From assembly GCA_030591585.1 (NCBI GenBank), contig JAUVAS010000018.1, positions 1-38,175 on the forward strand: a stretch of 38,175 nucleotides of DNA, read 5' to 3'. The translations under genes were made by a program, and so were the position numbers. Position 1 is the stretch's first letter; each line of letters begins with the position of its first letter. Positions 33,470 to 38,175 of this stretch are shown in pieces. This DNA comes from Flavobacterium sp. GTDB lineage: Bacteria; Bacteroidota; Bacteroidia; Flavobacteriales; Flavobacteriaceae. The notes beneath the pieces are model-generated. The model was not told where the DNA came from, did not search any database, and was given only the letters and a program-made list of their open reading frames with translations.

Positions 33470-34588
33470 ATGATTGAAATAAAAAACATTACTACTAAAA
33501 AGGAATTAAAACAATTTGTGAAATTCCCTTTTACACTTTATAAGGACTGTAAATATTGGGTTCCTCCTCTTACTAATGATGAGATGGAAACGATGGATGT
33601 TTCTAAAAATCCCGTTTTTAAAAATGCAGAAGCCTCTTATTTTTTAGCCTATAAAAATGGTAAAGCAGTTGGGAGAATAGCTGTTATTATAAACCATATA
33701 GAAGTTGACGAACTCCACAAAAAGAAAGTACGGTTTGGATGGCTAGATATGATTGATGATATAGAAGTTACTAAAGCCCTTTTAAATAAGGTGTACGAAA
33801 TTGGTAAAGCCAATAATTTAGAATATGCTGAAGGCCCCGTGGGTTTTTCAAATATGGAAAAAGCAGGAATTTTAACAAAGGGATTTGAGGAAATGAATAC
33901 CATGATTACTTGGTATCACTATCCTTATTATGCAGAGCATTTAAAATCTTTGGGCTTTGAGAAACAAGCAACCTGGATAGAGTTTAGACTATCTAATCCT
34001 ACTGAAGTAACTGAAAAAGTTCAGAAGTTCGCAGGCCTAATCAAAAAGAGATATTCTCTTGAAGTACTGCGTTTCACCAAAAAAAAACAAATACTACCTT
34101 ATGTAAATGATATGTTTGGTTTATTAAATAAAACCTACAATTCGTTACAAACATTTGTTCCCATTCAGCAGTATCAAATAGATCATTATAAAGAAAAATA
34201 CTTCAATTTTATCAACCCAGAATACATCACATGTATTCTAGATAAAAACAAAAACCTCATCGCATTTTCCATTGTGATGCCTTCTTTTTCAAAAGCACTT
34301 AAAAAAGCAAACGGATCCTTATTCCCTTTTGGATGGTACCATTTAATGAAAGCACAAAAAACAAACGATACTGCCGCTTTTTACTTAATAGGAATTGATC
34401 CAGAATATCAAGGAAAAGGAGTTACGGCATTAATTTTTGAAGAAATGAGAGCCATCTTTGAAAGAAAAGGAATAACGCAAACTGAAACCAATCCTGAATT
34501 AAAAGAAAACGTTGCAGTACAACAACTTTGGAAAGCCTACAGCCCTGTAAAACATAAGGAGCGCAGTACTTTCAGAATAGATTTATAA
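33470..34588 (+). CDS. GNAT-like acyltransferase-fold protein (YghO-type)
   Basis: 372 residues, cytoplasmic. Two GNAT-like halves: N-terminal (FLAYKNGKAVGRIAVIINH, about 59-77; GWLDMIDDIEVTKALL) and C-terminal (FYLIGIDPEYQGKGVTALIF, about 303-322, with the acetyl-CoA loop QGKG; then ETNPELKENVAVQQLW). Matches the large YghO-type family of predicted N-acyltransferases. Substrate unknown. It is co-directional with the barrel gene at 11 bases and probably shares its promoter. Confidence 0.78.
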   Translation: MIEIKNITTKKELKQFVKFPFTLYKDCKYWVPPLTNDEMETMDVSKNPVFKNAEASYFLAYKNGKAVGRIAVIINHIEVDELHKKKVRFGWLDMIDDIEVTKALLNKVYEIGKANNLEYAEGPVGFSNMEKAGILTKGFEEMNTMITWYHYPYYAEHLKSLGFEKQATWIEFRLSNPTEVTEKVQKFAGLIKKRYSLEVLRFTKKKQILPYVNDMFGLLNKTYNSLQTFVPIQQYQIDHYKEKYFNFINPEYITCILDKNKNLIAFSIVMPSFSKALKKANGSLFPFGWYHLMKAQKTNDTAAFYLIGIDPEYQGKGVTALIFEEMRAIFERKGITQTETNPELKENVAVQQLWKAYSPVKHKERSTFRIDL

Positions 34589-34686
34589 TACAGAGAGAAG
34601 ACCACTGTCGCTTAACGAAGTAAGATAAAGGACTTGTTTTTAGATAGATGTTTAAATCGAATCTAGAATCAATCCTTCTTAAATTA

Positions 34687-35214
34687 ATGAAAATTATGAA
34701 GATTAAACTATTAGTACCGGTACTGTTTTTATTTTTTAATAGTATTAATGCACAAAAAACAGCAGATGCTATTCTAAATGAAGCGTATGAACAAGCAACA
34801 TTAGAAAATAAAAGTGTACTCGTAATTTTTCACGCATCTTGGTGTAGTTGGTGTAAAAAATTGGATGAAAATTTAACTAATGAAAAAGTTAAAGATTTAT
34901 TTGACGAAAACTACGTAATCACGCATCTTACCGTTAACGAATCTAAAGACAAGAAGCATCTAGAAACTCCAGGGGCTTATTCATTTCTAGTAAAATACAT
35001 GGGTAAAAAAGCAGGGCTTCCTTTTTGGTTAATTTTTGATAAAAACCGTGGGTTAACAGGTAATTCCTTTGGGTCTAATGGAAAAAACATGGGTTCTCCT
35101 TCCACAAAAAAAGAAGTAACTGATTTTAAGAAAACCCTTAAAAAGACTTCAAACCTAAGCAATGAAGAATTAGCCATCATTGGAGATGTATTTCTTATCA
35201 AGAAAGAGAAATAA
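34687..35214 (+). CDS. Exported thioredoxin-family protein
   Basis: 175 residues from ATG 34687. Signal peptide (KIKLLVPVLFLFFNSINA before QKT, about 22). Active site HASWCSWCKK with Cys53 and Cys56, thioredoxin_7-like; cis-Pro region GLPFWLIFD. It should act on thiols in the periplasm. In-frame ATGs at 34648 and 34696 exist; the first would put 13 extra residues before the signal peptide and is rejected. The stop overlaps the ATG of the cupin gene by one base, so the two are coupled. Confidence 0.82.
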   Translation: MKIMKIKLLVPVLFLFFNSINAQKTADAILNEAYEQATLENKSVLVIFHASWCSWCKKLDENLTNEKVKDLFDENYVITHLTVNESKDKKHLETPGAYSFLVKYMGKKAGLPFWLIFDKNRGLTGNSFGSNGKNMGSPSTKKEVTDFKKTLKKTSNLSNEELAIIGDVFLIKKEK

Positions 35215-35585
35215 TGAAACCTATTTTATTTCCTTTACTTTTAATTTTTTCTCTATTATTTTCTTGTAAATCTAACAACCCTCTACCCGATCCATTAAAA
35301 GCTGGTTGGAAAGGAAATCCAGTTTGTGAAGTATTGGAAGAAAATAAAACCTTAAGAGTTCTTAAATGTACTTTTGCACCTGGAGTAGGTCATGAGCGTC
35401 ATTATCACCTTCCGCACTTTGGATATACGTTCGCTGGTAGTAAATTTAGAATAACAGATACTACAGGAACTAAAGAAGTTCAAGTGTTAACTGGAAGTGA
35501 TTTTTATAGTAATGGAACTGAGTGGCACGAAGTGCTAAACATTGGCGATAGTACTGCTGTATTTCTTATTATGGAACCTAAATAA
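35214..35585 (+). CDS. Cupin-domain lipoprotein
   Basis: 123 residues. Lipoprotein signal with lipobox LLFSC (Cys18). Cupin barrel: GVGHERHYHLPHFGYTFAG carries His60, His63, His65 and His68, and the second motif has His105 (EWHEVLNIG), enough to hold a metal ion. Likely anchored outside the cytoplasm. Coupled to the thioredoxin-family gene upstream. Reaction unknown. Confidence 0.8.
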   Translation: MKPILFPLLLIFSLLFSCKSNNPLPDPLKAGWKGNPVCEVLEENKTLRVLKCTFAPGVGHERHYHLPHFGYTFAGSKFRITDTTGTKEVQVLTGSDFYSNGTEWHEVLNIGDSTAVFLIMEPK

Positions 35586-36848
35586 TTACTCTCCAAAAGC
35601 AGCAGCAACTGCCGCAGATAACCTTTTATAAGTTCCGTTTTCTAATCGTTCTCTAATTGCTGAAAATGCAGTTAATGTCAATTCAATATCTTCTAAAGTA
35701 TGTGTTGCAGTAGGAATCATACGTAACAAAATAAGTCCTTTTGGTATTACAGGATACACTACAATAGAACAGAAAATTCCGTGGTTTTCACGTAAATCTT
35801 TCACCAATGCCATTGCTTCTGGTACAGACCCTTTAAGATACACTGGTGTCACACAAGATTGAGTAGTCCCAATATCGAACCCTCTTTCTGTTAACCCTCC
35901 TTGTAATGCGCGTACATTCTCCCAAAGTTTAGTTCTTAACTCTGGCATCGTTCTCAACATATCTAAACGTTTTAACGCCCCTTCAACCAATTGCATTTGC
36001 AATGACTTAGCAAACATTTGTGAACGTAAATTATATTTTAAATAGTTGATAATTTCTTCTTCGGCAGCAATAAACGCTCCTGTGCTTGCCATAGATTTTG
36101 CGAAAGTTGCAAAATACACATCGATATCATCTTGAATACCTTGCTCCTCACCTGCTCCAGCTCCTGTTTTCCCTAAAGTTCCAAATCCGTGAGCATCATC
36201 AACAAATAACCTAAAGTTGTATTTTTTCTTAAGGGCAACTATTTCTTTTAAACGACCTTGTTCTCCTCTCATTCCAAAAACACCTTCAGAAATTAATAGG
36301 ATTCCACCGCCACTTGCTTTTGCCATTTTGGTAGCACGTTGTAGGTTTTTCTCTATACTCTCTAAGTCATTATGTCTGTAGGTAAATCGTTTTCCTAAAT
36401 GCAAACGCACTCCGTCAATTATACAAGCGTGTGCATCAACATCATAAACAATTATATCGTCTTTTGAAACCAATGCATCAATAGTTGAAACCATCCCTTG
36501 ATACCCAAAATTTAAAAGGTAGGCTGCTTCTTTATTTACAAACTCGGCTAATTCTTCCTGAAGTTGCTCATGTAAATCTGTGTGACCACTCATCATTCGA
36601 GCTCCCATAGGATAAGCCGAACCATATTTAACTCCAGCTTCCCCATCCACTTTTCTTACCTCTGGATGATTTGCTAAACCCAAATAATCATTGATACTCC
36701 AAGTAATAACTTCTTTTCCTTGGAATTTCATTCGGTTAGAAATTGGCCCTTCTAATTTTGGAAATACAAAATATCCTTCTGCAACTTCTGCCCATTTCCC
36801 TAAGGGTCCTTTATTTTTATAAATCTTCTCAAATAAATCTTTAGCCAT
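35586..36848 (-). CDS. PLP-dependent alpha-oxoamine synthase family enzyme (candidate sulfonolipid acyltransferase)
   Basis: 420 residues, fold type I aminotransferase family with KBL, BioF and serine palmitoyltransferase. PLP lysine is Lys251 in FATFAKSMASTGAF; Asp217 and His220 are in VDDAHGFGTLG; ring-stacking His140 in DVDAHACIIDG. These enzymes condense an amino acid with an acyl thioester and release CO2. The N-terminal 50 residues are longer than in BioF. The next gene upstream on the same strand is a cysteine-synthase-type enzyme, the pairing reported for capnine synthesis, where cysteate is condensed with a fatty acyl group; serine palmitoyltransferase or another AOS is the alternative. 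It has its own TATTTTTG box at 36871. Confidence 0.82.
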   Translation of the reverse strand: MAKDLFEKIYKNKGPLGKWAEVAEGYFVFPKLEGPISNRMKFQGKEVITWSINDYLGLANHPEVRKVDGEAGVKYGSAYPMGARMMSGHTDLHEQLQEELAEFVNKEAAYLLNFGYQGMVSTIDALVSKDDIIVYDVDAHACIIDGVRLHLGKRFTYRHNDLESIEKNLQRATKMAKASGGGILLISEGVFGMRGEQGRLKEIVALKKKYNFRLFVDDAHGFGTLGKTGAGAGEEQGIQDDIDVYFATFAKSMASTGAFIAAEEEIINYLKYNLRSQMFAKSLQMQLVEGALKRLDMLRTMPELRTKLWENVRALQGGLTERGFDIGTTQSCVTPVYLKGSVPEAMALVKDLRENHGIFCSIVVYPVIPKGLILLRMIPTATHTLEDIELTLTAFSAIRERLENGTYKRLSAAVAAAFGE

Positions 36849-36870
36849 AATGCTTCGTTTCTGTAATTGG

Positions 36871-36878
36871 CAAAAATA
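36871..36878 (-). promoter_or_regulatory. -7 box of the oxoamine synthase gene
   Basis: Minus-strand TATTTTTG matching TAnnTTTG, 22 bases before the ATG at 36848. Confidence 0.55.
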
Positions 36879-36926
36879 CTCAATTTTTATAGGAATAACA
36901 CTTTCTTTCTAATTAAGAAATTAACA

Positions 36927-36963
36927 AGAAAAAAGCCACTACAAATAAATATTGTAATGGCTT
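36927..36963 (-). terminator. Terminator of the cysteine-synthase-type gene
   Basis: On the minus strand AAGCCATTACAA pairs with TTGTAGTGGCTT (12 pairs, one G-U), followed by a T-rich run. It separates the two PLP-enzyme genes into different transcripts. Confidence 0.8.
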
Positions 36964-36988
36964 CGCTATAGTACTAAGTAATAGTTTG

Positions 36989-38026
36989 TTATTTTATATA
37001 CTCAACTGGAGCAACTTTTGGATGTACAGAATCTAAAAATCCTTGTTGATCCATCCATTTATCATTATAAATTTTACTCATATAACGAGAACCGTGATCT
37101 GGAAAAACAATGACCACAATACTATCATTTGTAAACTCTCCTTCTTCATCCAACTGTTTTAATCCTTCAACTGCAGCGCCACTGGTATAGCCAACAAAAA
37201 GCCCTTCAGAACTTGCTAACTCTCTAGCTGTATGAGCACTTCCTTCATCGGTAACTTTTACAAAACGATCTATTTGATTAAAATCTGTAGCTGATGGAAT
37301 CAAGTTTTTTCCCAAGCCTTCAATTCGGTAAGGATATATTTCATTTTCATCAAACTCACGAGTTTCATGATATTTTTTTAATACCGATCCGTACGCGTCA
37401 ATTCCAATAATATTCACATCTTGGTTTTGTTCTTTCAAATAACGAGCAATACCAGAAATAGTTCCTCCTGTTCCACTACACGCTACTAAATGTGTGATTT
37501 TACCCTCTGTTTGTTTCCAAATTTCAGGACCTGTAGAACTATAATGAGCATCTATATTCAATTCATTAAAATATTGATTGATATAAATAGAACCTGGAGT
37601 TTCTTTATGAAGCCTCTTTGCCACTTCATAATAAGAACGAGGGTCATTTGCTGGCACGTGTGCTGGACAAACATAAACTTCTGCACCCATCGTCTTCAAC
37701 ATATCTATTTTATCTGGTGAAGATTTAGAACTTACTGCCAATTTGCATTTATACCCTTTAATAATACTCACCATTGCTAAACTAAAACCTGTGTTACCAC
37801 TCGTAGTTTCAACAATAGTATCTCCTGGACTTAAAATACCTTTCCTTTCTGCATCTTCTATAATGTGCATTGCAATTCTATCCTTAGTAGAATGTCCTGG
37901 ATTAAATCCTTCTACTTTTGCATAAAATTTTCCTTTATAATTTGATGTAATCTTGTTAAGCTTAATTAGGGGAGTGTTTCCTATAAGCCCTAAAACGTTT
38001 TCGTATACTTGTAAATCGTCTTTCAT
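36989..38026 (-). CDS. PLP-dependent cysteine synthase / cystathionine beta-synthase family enzyme (candidate cysteate synthase)
   Basis: 345 residues from ATG 38026, fold type II. PLP lysine is Lys48 in NPGHSTKDR (the common form is S-V-KDR); substrate loop [11 protein letters not shown]-phosphate loop [11 protein letters not shown]-terminal SGAAVEG. It lacks CBS regulatory domains. Such enzymes replace the beta substituent of serine derivatives with a sulfur nucleophile; with sulfite the product is cysteate. Adjacent to an alpha-oxoamine synthase, which supports a sulfonolipid role, but cysteine or cystathionine synthesis remains possible. An in-frame ATG at 38053 would add nine residues (MFLLTKNGY) with no family support. 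Confidence 0.82.
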   Translation of the reverse strand: MKDDLQVYENVLGLIGNTPLIKLNKITSNYKGKFYAKVEGFNPGHSTKDRIAMHIIEDAERKGILSPGDTIVETTSGNTGFSLAMVSIIKGYKCKLAVSSKSSPDKIDMLKTMGAEVYVCPAHVPANDPRSYYEVAKRLHKETPGSIYINQYFNELNIDAHYSSTGPEIWKQTEGKITHLVACSGTGGTISGIARYLKEQNQDVNIIGIDAYGSVLKKYHETREFDENEIYPYRIEGLGKNLIPSATDFNQIDRFVKVTDEGSAHTARELASSEGLFVGYTSGAAVEGLKQLDEEGEFTNDSIVVIVFPDHGSRYMSKIYNDKWMDQQGFLDSVHPKVAPVEYIK

Positions 38027-38058
38027 ATAGCCATTTTTTGTTAGTAAAAACATGACTC

Positions 38059-38074
38059 AAAAATCATGATTTTT
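38059..38074. promoter_or_regulatory. Palindrome downstream of the -7 box
   Basis: AAAAATCATGATTTTT is a perfect 16-base palindrome just after the expected transcription start, where a repressor would act. Confidence 0.45.
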
Positions 38075-38083
38075 TTAACCGCA

Positions 38084-38091
38084 CAAAAATA
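38084..38091 (-). promoter_or_regulatory. -7 box of the cysteine-synthase-type gene
   Basis: Minus-strand TATTTTTG matching TAnnTTTG, about 57 bases before ATG 38026. Confidence 0.5.
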
Positions 38092-38106
38092 CAATAAAAA
38101 TATTAA

Positions 38107-38175
38107 TTACTCTTTAATTCCCTCTAAATCTAATAAAAACGCATACGTTCTCGCATGTTTTTTTAGAGCGTTAAA
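38107..38175 (-). CDS. C-terminal end of a further minus-strand gene (partial)
   Basis: Open from the window edge for 22 codons to a TAA at 38107-38109; the residues end ARTYAFLLDLEGIKE. The composition (hydrophobic then charged end) looks like a real protein terminus, and the stop lies 15 bases upstream of the -7 box of the next gene. I do not recognise the protein. Confidence 0.5.
   Translation of the reverse strand, partial: FNALKKHARTYAFLLDLEGIKE

Noticed and set aside
1..38175. CRISPR array, tRNA or rRNA genes
   Set aside because: No regularly spaced direct repeats and no tRNA- or rRNA-like stretches were seen on either strand.

Overview
The window looks like chromosomal DNA of a marine-type member of the Flavobacteriaceae (Bacteroidota). 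The evidence is strongly AT-rich DNA, many Bacteroidota-type TAnnTTTG -7 promoter boxes, a type IX secretion sorting tail, a split three-subunit proton-translocating transhydrogenase, and several small families typical of this group (DUF4834, a YfhO/glycosyltransferase pair, a ~50-residue protein downstream of an ECF sigma gene). No rRNA, tRNA, CRISPR array or intact insertion sequence was recognised.

Layout. 1-1750 is accessory: a possible mobile-element remnant, a HigBA-type toxin-antitoxin pair whose promoter carries a palindromic operator, and an orphan secreted protein. 1750-2100 is a gene-free stretch with phased CGGGT repeats. 2100-6200 holds thioredoxin, a decayed secreted ORF, and a two-gene operon of a DcaP-like outer-membrane porin and an octahaem cytochrome lipoprotein with TPRs. 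6250-8680 has a small membrane protein, an esterase, a nested-palindrome repeat, a coiled-coil membrane protein and a PhnP-like metallo-hydrolase. 8900-11780 is the pntAA-pntAB-pntB operon. 11800-18435 carries a conserved unknown gene, Bcp peroxiredoxin, an endonuclease III without Fe-S cysteines, an ECF sigma factor with a small downstream gene, and UvrA. 18489-20920 has a T9SS cargo protein and a Tyr-rich/basic secreted protein, with two sigma-54 type promoters between them; the first appears to drive a ~93-nt RNA.

21700-28220 is the least explained block. It has a SUKH-TPR protein, two small membrane proteins, a 918-residue tandem AAA+ ATPase of CbbX/SpoVK type with a duplicated N-terminal beta domain, and a divergent membrane-anchored 409-residue protein. 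I read it as a candidate membrane-associated AAA+ machine of unknown function. 28220-35585 holds a glycosyltransferase/YfhO pair, DUF4834, an outer-membrane beta-barrel, a GNAT-like protein, a secreted thioredoxin and a cupin lipoprotein. 35586-38053 has an alpha-oxoamine-synthase-type enzyme next to a cysteine-synthase-type enzyme. This pair fits sulfonolipid (capnine) synthesis, but that is inference. The window ends in the tail of another minus-strand gene.

Links. A GTAAC-N4-GTTAC palindrome with Crp/Fnr-type spacing lies upstream of both trxA and the NADPH-producing transhydrogenase operon, which suggests shared redox control. Two genes (higB and the PhnP-like hydrolase) have their -7 box only four bases before the start codon and are probably leaderless.
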